Shown piece by piece: positions 7,686-14,329 of a stretch of DNA of 15,872 nt. The notes under the pieces were generated by a model. The model was not told where the DNA came from, ran no database searches, and saw only the letters and a program-made list of their open reading frames with translations. The position numbers and the translations under genes are program-made. Position 1 is the first letter of the stretch, and each line of letters starts with the position of its first letter. This stretch comes from an uncultured Roseateles sp. (GTDB taxonomy: Bacteria; Pseudomonadota; Gammaproteobacteria; Burkholderiales; Burkholderiaceae). The DNA is taken from the NCBI GenBank assembly GCA_946886855.1, contig CAMPJJ010000116.1, forward strand, positions 1-15,872. The letters are read 5' to 3'.

Positions 7686-7706
7686 TTCACGAACGAACCG
7701 CGAACG
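7684..7706 (+). promoter_or_regulatory. Operator-like palindrome CGTTC-AC-GAACG plus extra half-site
   Basis: CGTTC (7684-7688) and GAACG (7691-7695) form a perfect inverted repeat around AC. A third GAACG (7702-7706) lies 11 bp, about one helical turn, from the second arm. The site is about 110 bp upstream of the next gene. I see no convincing -35/-10 pair beside it, so a regulator site is only a suggestion. Confidence 0.2.
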
Positions 7707-7800
7707 ACAACCTCGGCACTGTCCCAGTCATCTGGCCGCTACGCGTCGAAGGAGGGCGGTCCGACAGTGGTCCGGGACGTTCGGCGCGTGGTCCCGCGAT

Positions 7801-7804
7801 GGAG
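7801..7804 (+). promoter_or_regulatory. Ribosome-binding site supporting the ATG at 7812
   Basis: GGAG at 7801-7804 stands 7 nt before ATG 7812. A stronger AAGGAGG (7749-7755) stands 11 nt before an in-frame GTG at 7767, which would add 15 residues. The two starts cannot be separated with certainty from the sequence. Confidence 0.45.
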
Positions 7805-7811
7805 CACGACG

Positions 7812-10800
7812 ATGCCGTTCAGCCTCTTTGGATGGCGCCCCCGCGGCGCCTCACCTGTTGTCACCGACACGGCGGTGGCAACCTCCGAGGCGGCAGGCGC
7901 GCCGCCGTCCGGCGCCGGCGAACGAACCGATGCCTCGTCGGCGTCAGGGAGCGCCCCATCGGCACCGCGGGCCCTGGACCGGTTGCGCCGTCCGTTCGAC
8001 GCGCTGCGGCTGCGCGCGGCGGTGCCGCGCGTCGAAGTCGTCATGGGCCCGCTCACGATCTCCGGCAGCAACTCGGCCCCGGAGATTTCGTTGAAGGAGC
8101 GTCCCCTGGTCTTCCGGGCAACGACGGCCGTCAGTGACAGCGGCCTGAAGGCGGTCGACCGGGACGTCGACGCCGCCGGGCGCAGCGCGGCACGAGGGCT
8201 GCCGGCAGGCCGCCGGAGCGCAGTCCGCCCCGGCAACCCGGCCAGCGCGGGCAACCCGGGCAGCGCGGACAGGGCGGGCAGCGCGGCGGGCGGCCACTGC
8301 GCCACACAAGATCCAGCCGCCTTCAACGCCGAGATCGCGCGGATGTTTCCGGGCACCTCGCCATCGACCCGGCTCGCCGCAAGCCGGCTGGCGACCCTGC
8401 TGCGCGATCACCCGAACCCCGACCCGATCGGGCGTCCCGACGGCCACCGGCTGCGCCATGAGCAAGCCCTGCTGATCGCCACCGTGCTCCGCACGGCCAC
8501 CGCCGATCCGGCGCAGGCCTTGCAGGTCTATCAGCGCCTGCGCCTGGAGACGCCGCCGGCGCTGGACGATCTGTCTGCCGGGGGCACCGAGGAGGCTGCC
8601 TCGCCGGCGCCGGCCGATCTGGGTCGTGGCTCTCCAGCGGTCGCGCGCATGACGCACGAGGCGCGTCGCGCGTTGGCGGCGACGGCCGGCGGTTTCCAGG
8701 CGCTGCTCGACCTGCAGGGGCTGGCCTTGCCGCCGGCCGGCGATCCGCGCCGCGGCCGCGCCGAAGAGGCGCTCGAGCTGTACAAGCTCGGCCTTCGCGC
8801 CGAGGAAGCCCTGCTCGCCTCGGGCCTCGACGTGAAGGGCACCCGGTCGATGGCCGACATCCGCGCCGCCCTCGACGCGCATCCGCAACGGCGCGAATGG
8901 CTGGACGGCAGCCGTCTGGGCACCGGCAACGCGCGCCGGAGTTCCCGGGGACCGCACGAGCCGGAGCATCCCGCCACGCTGGCCGCCCAGGCCTTCGTGT
9001 ACGCCACGGACAACCTGCGGCGCGCGCCCGGACAGAGCGAGAGGCACCGCGAATTCAAGCCCGCCTATGTCGCCTTGCGCAACGGCTTCACGGAAAGCGG
9101 CCAGGGTTCGGACTTCCATCTGATGGCCAAGCGCCTGCGCAAGTTCGTCACCTACATCGACCTGGCCTGCAAGACGCCCGACGGCGAGCTGCCGACGACC
9201 GCGCACAAGGCCCGGCTGCCGCTGCATCTGCTGCGACGCCTCGCCGGCAAGGACAAGTCGCCGCTGGAGACCTTGCTGAAGGCCGGCCCCATCGAGACGG
9301 CCGCCACCATCAAGACACCGCAAGGCGAGATGGACACGCGCCGGGATGCGAAGCGCCTGCAGCAGAGCTTCAACGCCGCCTCGCCGGCCGAGCGTCGCGA
9401 CCTGCTGCGCCAGGTGATGAACGCCGTCACCACCGGTCGTCTCGGCACCTACAGCGATGGCCGCCGTCATGCCGTCGGCGTGACGGCGGGGTATGGCCTC
9501 GCCAGCGTCGCCGGCCTGGGCGGGCTGAGCACCGGCATCACCCCGGTGGTCGAGGTGAGCGCCGAGCGTTCGCGCGCCGCGGTCTTCAGGGCCGGCATCG
9601 CCGAGACCGGCACCCTCTACCTGGGCAGCGAACGGAAGTTGAACGGCTCCGTCGGTGCGGGCGTGCGGGTCGGCGCGGAAGTCGGTCCGCTCGTGAACGT
9701 GTCCGCCCAGGCCATGGCCCGGATCGGCGGGTCGCATCTGGTCTCGCGGGGGTTGATGATCCGCACCCGCAAGGAGGGCAGCGACCATGAGCGCCTGCCG
9801 GCCGCTCAGGCCGACGCCTTCAAGGCGACCGGCTGGCAGCGCATGAACGAATTGGTCATCAATTCGATCTTCCAGATCGCCGGTCAAGGCAAGACCGACC
9901 GCCCGGCCCATGGCGGCGCCATGTGGGCGCAGATGGTGGACCGGCTGGGTGATTTCCGCGACATCTCGTTCGGATGGAACGAAGCCAAGGCCGTCACCGC
10001 GGACGTGTCCGTGTCCCTCGATGCGACGGCCTCCGTGACGCTCGCGCCGGGCGTCACCGCCGCGGCGTCGGCGGGCCTCGGCCTGAAGCGCACCCTCTTC
10101 GACCGCAAGCAGACGAGGGACGCCGCCGGCACGGCCCGCAGCGTGCAGGCGGAACAAGGCTCACGCAGCGCCTTGCGCGCCGGCGCGAGCCTGGGGATCG
10201 GCCATCCCGCGCTGGCCACGCCGTCCGGCCGCGGCGTTGCGCTGTTCGGACGCCATCGGGTCGGTGTGGAGACGGAACTGGTGATCCAGGCGCAGAACGG
10301 ACTCGTCCGCCTTGTCACCGAGGAGGGCCGGCTCCGTCCGGAGCTCTCGATCCGAAGCCGGGAGTTCGGCGTCCGCGACGACTTCATCCGGGCGATGAAT
10401 GCCCAGCGCACCCGATGGGCCGCCGCCCTGGAAGACCGGGGCGCCGACGACGGGGCCGGCAGCGGAGATCGGAAATACGACGATTTCATGCGCCAGTTGG
10501 TCAATCTGTCTCCCGCCGGCGGCCGCGTGTACCAGGAACGTCAGATCCTGGCGCCGGAAGCCGCCGAGGCGATCAATGCCTGCATGGATCGCCTCGCCGT
10601 GCTGCAGCGGCCACTGCCGCAGGGAACGCCGCAGGATCCGGGCGTGCTCGAACAGGTGGCGGGCCTCCAACGCGAGATCGCCGCCCTGGTCGCGGAGCCT
10701 GCCCACTGGCTGCCGGATCAACTGGCCGTGATCCAGTCGATGCAGGCGGCGGGCACCTGGTCGGGCGGCGTCGATACCGGCGTCACGATGCAGCCGGGCA

Positions 10801-11024
10801 ACGGCAGCGGCGCGGACCGGCTGCTCGGCGGCGGCCGGCTGGCCGTGGCCGGCAGGATCCGGACGGCCGTCGGCGGGCAGGTCCTGCTCGCGCTGGACGC
10901 CACGGCCGTTCGGGGCGCGACACCCGACGCCACGCTGTCCGGACGACCTGACGAAGCACGTCTGTCGTCGATGCCCGTCTTCTCCGGCGCGGCCCTGCAT
11001 GACACGATCGCCCTGGCGCACTGA
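7812..11024 (+). CDS. Large effector-like or secreted protein of unknown family (1,070 aa)
   Basis: I do not recognise this protein. The first 60 or so residues are rich in Ser, Ala, Pro and Thr with no hydrophobic signal, as in many type III effectors. A three-copy Gly/Asn/Ser/Ala hexapeptide lies at residues 141-158. A charged, mostly helical middle includes A-Q-A-F-V-Y-A-T near residue 392. From residue 543 a long alternating-hydrophobic, Gly/Val-rich stretch (to about 670) suggests beta strands, repeated near 727-765 and 1003-1035. There are few Cys. Length and layout recall large plant-pathogen effectors such as the AWR/RipA or AvrE/HopR groups, whose members can have beta-barrel parts, but no diagnostic motif proves this. 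ATG 7812 is preferred over GTG 7767 for its closer ribosome-binding site. It stands alone, with 177 bp before and 159 bp after. An autotransporter-like beta domain is less likely, since the protein does not end in an aromatic residue. Confidence 0.85.
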   Translation: MPFSLFGWRPRGASPVVTDTAVATSEAAGAPPSGAGERTDASSASGSAPSAPRALDRLRRPFDALRLRAAVPRVEVVMGPLTISGSNSAPEISLKERPLVFRATTAVSDSGLKAVDRDVDAAGRSAARGLPAGRRSAVRPGNPASAGNPGSADRAGSAAGGHCATQDPAAFNAEIARMFPGTSPSTRLAASRLATLLRDHPNPDPIGRPDGHRLRHEQALLIATVLRTATADPAQALQVYQRLRLETPPALDDLSAGGTEEAASPAPADLGRGSPAVARMTHEARRALAATAGGFQALLDLQGLALPPAGDPRRGRAEEALELYKLGLRAEEALLASGLDVKGTRSMADIRAALDAHPQRREWLDGSRLGTGNARRSSRGPHEPEHPATLAAQAFVYATDNLRRAPGQSERHREFKPAYVALRNGFTESGQGSDFHLMAKRLRKFVTYIDLACKTPDGELPTTAHKARLPLHLLRRLAGKDKSPLETLLKAGPIETAATIKTPQGEMDTRRDAKRLQQSFNAASPAERRDLLRQVMNAVTTGRLGTYSDGRRHAVGVTAGYGLASVAGLGGLSTGITPVVEVSAERSRAAVFRAGIAETGTLYLGSERKLNGSVGAGVRVGAEVGPLVNVSAQAMARIGGSHLVSRGLMIRTRKEGSDHERLPAAQADAFKATGWQRMNELVINSIFQIAGQGKTDRPAHGGAMWAQMVDRLGDFRDISFGWNEAKAVTADVSVSLDATASVTLAPGVTAAASAGLGLKRTLFDRKQTRDAAGTARSVQAEQGSRSALRAGASLGIGHPALATPSGRGVALFGRHRVGVETELVIQAQNGLVRLVTEEGRLRPELSIRSREFGVRDDFIRAMNAQRTRWAAALEDRGADDGAGSGDRKYDDFMRQLVNLSPAGGRVYQERQILAPEAAEAINACMDRLAVLQRPLPQGTPQDPGVLEQVAGLQREIAALVAEPAHWLPDQLAVIQSMQAAGTWSGGVDTGVTMQPGNGSGADRLLGGGRLAVAGRIRTAVGGQVLLALDATAVRGATPDATLSGRPDEARLSSMPVFSGAALHDTIALAH
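8232..8285 (+). repeat. Three tandem 18-bp repeats encoding a hexapeptide
   Basis: Three 18-bp copies encode G-N-P-A-S-A, G-N-P-G-S-A and D-R-A-G-S-A. The first two DNA copies (in the frame 8233-8250 and 8251-8268) differ at one base. They probably form a flexible linker after the N-terminal region of the unknown large protein, and they are a place where strand slippage could change length by six residues. Confidence 0.75.
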
Positions 11025-11041
11025 GACGTCGGCATCCCCTG

Positions 11042-11059
11042 CTCCGCGCGGAGTTGACC
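11042..11059 (+). promoter_or_regulatory. Perfect 12-bp palindrome next to a TTGACC box
   Basis: CTCCGCGCGGAG (11042-11053) is a perfect palindrome, followed at once by TTGACC (11054-11059), a good match to a sigma-70 -35 element. No clear -10 is found at 16-18 bp spacing; TTATCC at 11074 is only 14 bp away. It could be an operator over a promoter for the glycosyltransferase operon, or a short terminator stem for the gene that stops at 11024. Confidence 0.25.
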
Positions 11060-11168
11060 GCTCCCCGTCCCCCTTATCCCGGCATGGCCTCGCTCGCGGC
11101 GCGACACAATGGCCCCAAAGATCGGATGGGAAGGCCGACGCCCGCGCGGGCGCACGACCTGGGCATCC

Positions 11169-11176
11169 AAAGGGGA
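11169..11176 (+). promoter_or_regulatory. Ribosome-binding site that decides a TTG start
   Basis: AAAGGGGA at 11169-11176 lies 7 nt before TTG 11184. The in-frame ATG at 11109 has no such site and would add 25 Arg/Gly/Trp-rich residues that do not look like a glycosyltransferase N-terminus. Confidence 0.6.
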
Positions 11177-11183
11177 TTCCGCG

Positions 11184-12338
11184 TTGAAAACACTGTGCAT
11201 CGAAGGCTGGCGGGGGGTGAACCACTCCATCGCGATGGTCAACCAGAACCAGATCCTGGAGATGGTCAAGGACCCGCGGTTCGAGCTGTTCCACAAGGAC
11301 GCGCCCTTCTTCATGCCGCACTGGGACAAGAGCAAGCTGGACTCCGGCTTCGCGCCCGAGGAGCGCGCCCTCATCGACGGCCTGCCCGATCCCGGCGACC
11401 GCGTGATGGACGTGCGCCTGCGCATCGCCTCGCCGGTGCGGCTGGGCGATCCGGCGTGCGCGCGTCGCAACGCCACCTTCGTGGTCACCGAATTCGGCCT
11501 CTCCGGCAAGAGCTTCGACCCGCCCGAGATGGCGCCGGCGACGCTGACGCAAGGCGACGACATCGTCGTGACGCCGACCCGCTGGTCCAAGGCGCGGCTG
11601 GTGGACTACGGCTTCGAGGCGGACAAGGTCCTGGTGGTCCCGCACGGCTACAAGACCGACACCTTCTTCCCGATGACGCCCGAGCAGCGCCAGACCGCGC
11701 GCGCGGCGCTGGGCATGCAGCCGCATGAGACCGTCTTCACCAACGTCGGCGTCGCGACCTGGAACAAGGGCATCGACCTGCTTCTGCTGGCCTTCGCCGA
11801 ACTGCGGCTGCAGGGCCTGCCGGTGCGCCTGATCCTCAAGGACCACCAGGGCCTGTACGGCATCGGCGTCGAACGCGTCTTCGCCGAACTGGCGGCGCGC
11901 GCGCCGCAGCTGAACTCGCCGCAGGTGCGGGACGGCATCGCCATCCTGTCCACCAGCCTCAACCTGCCGCAACTGCGCTCGCTGTACGCGCTGTCCGACG
12001 CCTATGTCTCGCCCTACCGCGCCGAGGGCTTCAACCTGCCGGTGCTGGAGGCGATGGGCTGCGGCACGCACGTGATCGTCAGCGGCGGCGGCGCCACCGA
12101 CGACTTCACGCCGCCCGAGCTCTGCCACCGCCTGCACAGCCGCCCCGGCACCGACGCCGACGCCCCGCAACCGGTCGGCGCCTTCGTCGTCCCCGATCTG
12201 GAGGACCTGCGCGAATCGATGCTGCAGGTCGTCGAGCAACGCCTGACCCCGGCCTCGCGCCGGGAGGCGGCCCGGCTGCGGCTGGCCCAGCGCTTCTCCT
12301 GGGCCACGGTGACCAAGCAGCTGCTGGACCTGCTGTGA
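11184..12338 (+). CDS. GT4-family glycosyltransferase (TTG start, 384 aa)
   Basis: This is a retaining GT-B glycosyltransferase of the GT4 (glycosyl-transferases group 1) type, which moves a sugar from a nucleotide-sugar donor to an acceptor, usually in the cytoplasm. The start M-K-T-L-C-I-E-G-W-R-G-V-N-H-S fits a Rossmann beta-strand and loop. The C-terminal half shows H154 in P-H-G-Y, K195-G196 in W-N-K-G-I-D, and an intact E-x7-E motif at E281 and E289 (E-G-F-N-L-P-V-L-E) followed by A-M-G-C-G-T-H-V-I, the usual donor-binding signature. The TTG start is preferred over an ATG 75 nt upstream for its ribosome-binding site. The next gene begins 1 nt after the stop, so this heads a three-gene operon. 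Sugar and acceptor are not known; LPS, exopolysaccharide or protein glycosylation are all possible. A 159-bp gap with a possible promoter lies before it. Confidence 0.93.
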   Translation: MKTLCIEGWRGVNHSIAMVNQNQILEMVKDPRFELFHKDAPFFMPHWDKSKLDSGFAPEERALIDGLPDPGDRVMDVRLRIASPVRLGDPACARRNATFVVTEFGLSGKSFDPPEMAPATLTQGDDIVVTPTRWSKARLVDYGFEADKVLVVPHGYKTDTFFPMTPEQRQTARAALGMQPHETVFTNVGVATWNKGIDLLLLAFAELRLQGLPVRLILKDHQGLYGIGVERVFAELAARAPQLNSPQVRDGIAILSTSLNLPQLRSLYALSDAYVSPYRAEGFNLPVLEAMGCGTHVIVSGGGATDDFTPPELCHRLHSRPGTDADAPQPVGAFVVPDLEDLRESMLQVVEQRLTPASRREAARLRLAQRFSWATVTKQLLDLL

Positions 12339-12339
12339 C

Positions 12340-13128
12340 ATGAGCGCCCTGCCCGCCCACCTCACCGCCAGCGGCACCCGGCCCAGCATCGCCGTCGCCA
12401 TCGTCGACACCGACCTGCACGTGCTCGCGCGACAGGCGCTGCTGCACAGCATGCGGGCGATGGAGCAGCAGGGGCTGCCCTTCAGCCAGGTGCTGATCTA
12501 CTCTGACAAGCCCGAGCTCTGGCCCGGCCTGCCGGTGATCCCGGTGCCGACGCTGCGCTCGATCGCCGAGTACAACCTGCTGATCACCCGCGAACTGGCC
12601 AGGCACCTCAGCACGGACCATGTGCTGGTGATCCAGTACGACGGCTTCGTGCTCAACGCCGACCAGTTCTCCCCGCACTTCCTGCACTACGACTACATCG
12701 GCGCGCCCTGGCCCAACTACGAGGTCAACGAGGTCGGCAACGGCGGCTTCTCGTGGCGCTCCAAGCGGCTGGTCCATGCGGTCGCGCAGCTCGACTACCC
12801 GGATCCGACCGAGGCCGAAGACCTCTACATCTGCCGCACGATGCGCGAGACGCTGGAACGCGCCGGCTGCCGCTTTGCACCGAAGGCGATCGCCGCGCAC
12901 TTCTCGGTCGAGTTCCCGTCGGTGCCCTACCCGACCTTCGGTTTCCACGGCATCTTCCACCTGCCCAGTGTCTACCGCGAGATGCCCGATTTCCTGCTGG
13001 ACCACCTCTCCGACCGCATCGTCAAGACCCGCAGCGGCTTCCTGCTGCCCGGGCTGCAGGCGGTCTCCCCCGAGGCGGCGCAGAAGCTGCAGGCCCGGCT
13101 GGCCACTCTCTCGAAAGCCTCCCCATGA
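12340..13128 (+). CDS. DUF5672-type glycosyltransferase-like protein (262 aa)
   Basis: The sequence matches my memory of the DUF5672 domain, a GT-A-like family of sugar-transfer proteins. Landmarks are V-L-V-I-Q-Y-D-G-F (V95-F103), with D101 in the place of a metal or donor-binding Asp; Y-D-Y-I-G-A-P-W (Y117-W124); V-G-N-G-G-F-S (G133 and onward); and E-D-L-Y-I-C-R (E160-D161), a likely catalytic or metal-site pair. A His/Phe-rich P-T-F-G-F-H-G segment follows. The length is usual for a single-domain protein, with no signal peptide or membrane helix. It starts 1 nt after the upstream stop and its last codons overlap the next start by 4 bp (ATGA), so the three are surely co-transcribed. The precise donor and acceptor are unknown. 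Confidence 0.88.
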   Translation: MSALPAHLTASGTRPSIAVAIVDTDLHVLARQALLHSMRAMEQQGLPFSQVLIYSDKPELWPGLPVIPVPTLRSIAEYNLLITRELARHLSTDHVLVIQYDGFVLNADQFSPHFLHYDYIGAPWPNYEVNEVGNGGFSWRSKRLVHAVAQLDYPDPTEAEDLYICRTMRETLERAGCRFAPKAIAAHFSVEFPSVPYPTFGFHGIFHLPSVYREMPDFLLDHLSDRIVKTRSGFLLPGLQAVSPEAAQKLQARLATLSKASP

Positions 13129-14132
13129 ACGCGAAGAAGCAGATCGTCATCCTGATCCCCCATGGCGTGCAGACCGGCGGCCCGGAAGCGCTGCACCAGC
13201 TGTCGGACTCGCTGATCCGTCAGGGACACGACGCCCGCGTCTGGTACGTGCTGCCGACCGACCTGCCGGCGATCGACGACCTGTTCCGCCGCAACGGCCT
13301 GACGGCCGGCACGGCGCTGAAACTGCAGCCGCGGCCCAACACCGTGGCCGATTACGAGAAGTACCAGGTGCGGCTGGCCGAGGAGATCGCGATGACGCCG
13401 GACACCTGCGTCGTCCTGGCCGAGACCTATGTGCACTGGCTGCGCTATTTCCAGCCCTGCACGCCCATGGTCTGGTGGCTGAGCATCGACAACGCCTTCG
13501 AGTACCTGTCGGTCAACAAGATCAACCTCAACCTGCTGCGCAGCGAGCGGGTGCTGCACACCTACCAGTCCGGCTACGCGCACGAGGTGATCCGTGCGCT
13601 GGGTTGTCTGCGCACGCTGCCGCTGTCGGACTACACGCCGGCCAAGCCGGCGCCGGCCCCGGGCGAACCGGTCTTCGCGACCGCGGACAAGACGGACATC
13701 GCGCTGAACGCCAACCACAAGGTCGTCTACGACGTCGGCGCGATCGCGGCACGGCTGGAGGCCGAGAACGGCTGCAAGGTCCACCTGATCCGCGGCCTGA
13801 CGCGCGCTCAGGTCTACGAGGCGCTGGGGCGCAGCCGGCTCTTCATCGACCTGGGCACCTTCCCCGGCAAGGACCGCCTGGCGCGCGAGGCGCTGATGCG
13901 CGACTGCTGCGTCTTCGCGCTGGACGTCGGCGCCGCCCGCGACTACGCGCTGCCCGGCGAGTGCTACTTCAAGCCGGACCAGGTCGACCAGGTCTTCGCC
14001 GGCGCGCACGAGCTGATGCGCAACTTCCCGCTCTACCTGGACCTGTCGCGGCCCGCCCAGCAGGCGGTCCAACGCGAGCGGATGATCTTCGAGCGCGAAG
14101 TCGCCGGGCTGGCGCACGCCTTCGGCGTCTGA
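13125..14132 (+). CDS. Divergent GT-B glycosyltransferase-like protein (335 aa)
   Basis: The ATG at 13125 overlaps the previous stop by 4 bp. The N-terminus I-V-I-L-I-P-H-G-V-Q-T-G-G-P-E-A-L-H-Q-L (residues 7-26) is a typical glycosyltransferase start: a beta strand, then a G-G-x-E acceptor loop and a helix. The C-terminal half holds L-F-I-D-L-G-T-F-P-G-K-D-R-L-A-R-E-A-L-M (239-258) and C-C-V-F-A-L-D-V-G-A-A, in the place of the GT4 donor site. Here E255 is present but the earlier Glu of E-x7-E is missing (Pro247), so activity may differ or be weak. It has no signal peptide or membrane span. The protein is shorter than usual for GT4. It is the last gene of the operon, and a hairpin follows at 14169. 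It could glycosylate LPS, exopolysaccharide or protein. Confidence 0.85.
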   Translation: MNAKKQIVILIPHGVQTGGPEALHQLSDSLIRQGHDARVWYVLPTDLPAIDDLFRRNGLTAGTALKLQPRPNTVADYEKYQVRLAEEIAMTPDTCVVLAETYVHWLRYFQPCTPMVWWLSIDNAFEYLSVNKINLNLLRSERVLHTYQSGYAHEVIRALGCLRTLPLSDYTPAKPAPAPGEPVFATADKTDIALNANHKVVYDVGAIAARLEAENGCKVHLIRGLTRAQVYEALGRSRLFIDLGTFPGKDRLAREALMRDCCVFALDVGAARDYALPGECYFKPDQVDQVFAGAHELMRNFPLYLDLSRPAQQAVQRERMIFEREVAGLAHAFGV

Positions 14133-14168
14133 GGCCCGCGGAGCCCGGCCGAGGCCGTTCGAGCCGGC

Positions 14169-14192
14169 GGCATCGGTGTTTTCGCTGATGCC
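14169..14192 (+). terminator. Hairpin after the glycosyltransferase operon
   Basis: GGCATCGGTG (14169-14178) pairs with CGCTGATGCC (14183-14192) with two G-T wobbles, across a TTTT loop, 36 nt after the last stop. No T-tract follows, so it is a weak candidate terminator or a 3'-end stabiliser. The rest of the 197-bp gap before the chemoreceptor shows no clear sigma-28 or sigma-70 promoter. Confidence 0.33.
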
Positions 14193-14316
14193 CGCGCTCC
14201 CTCCCTGCGGATGTAGGTGATCCCCGCACACGCGATTCGGCGCCATGGCCATTGAGAAACGCCCGCCGAGCGCCGAAGATCACCCTGGGACCGACACCAC
14301 GGGTTCCGCATCCATC

Positions 14317-14323
14317 AGGGGGA
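14317..14323 (+). promoter_or_regulatory. Ribosome-binding site of the chemoreceptor gene
   Basis: AGGGGGA at 14317-14323 stands 6 nt before ATG 14330, which supports this start over any later Met. Confidence 0.7.
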
Positions 14324-14329
14324 TAACAA

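Noticed and set aside
7694..7722. HrpL-like box CGAACC - 16 nt - GCAC upstream of the unknown large gene
   Set aside because: It has one mismatch in each half to GGAACC and CCAC and lacks the final A. A chance match is likely, and a HrpL system is not known to be present here.
7760..7783. hrpII-like box TTCG-N16-TTCG (HrpB type)
   Set aside because: The first half is TCCG, and no second support such as a placed -10 element was found.
11109..11183. Longer GT4 start at ATG 11109
   Set aside because: It has no ribosome-binding site, and the added Arg/Gly/Trp-rich residues precede a normal glycosyltransferase N-terminus that begins at the TTG with a good site.
7944..12452. Two long - strand frames (737 and 763 residues)
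   Set aside because: They are antisense to the large unknown gene and the GT4 gene, with no recognisable motif; the + strand genes have clear codon bias and, for GT4, conserved motifs.
12972..14252. A 426-residue - strand frame, and 14339-15736 (465 residues) on the - strand
   Set aside because: They are opposite clear + strand glycosyltransferase-like and chemoreceptor genes and show only Arg/Gly/His-rich shadow text.
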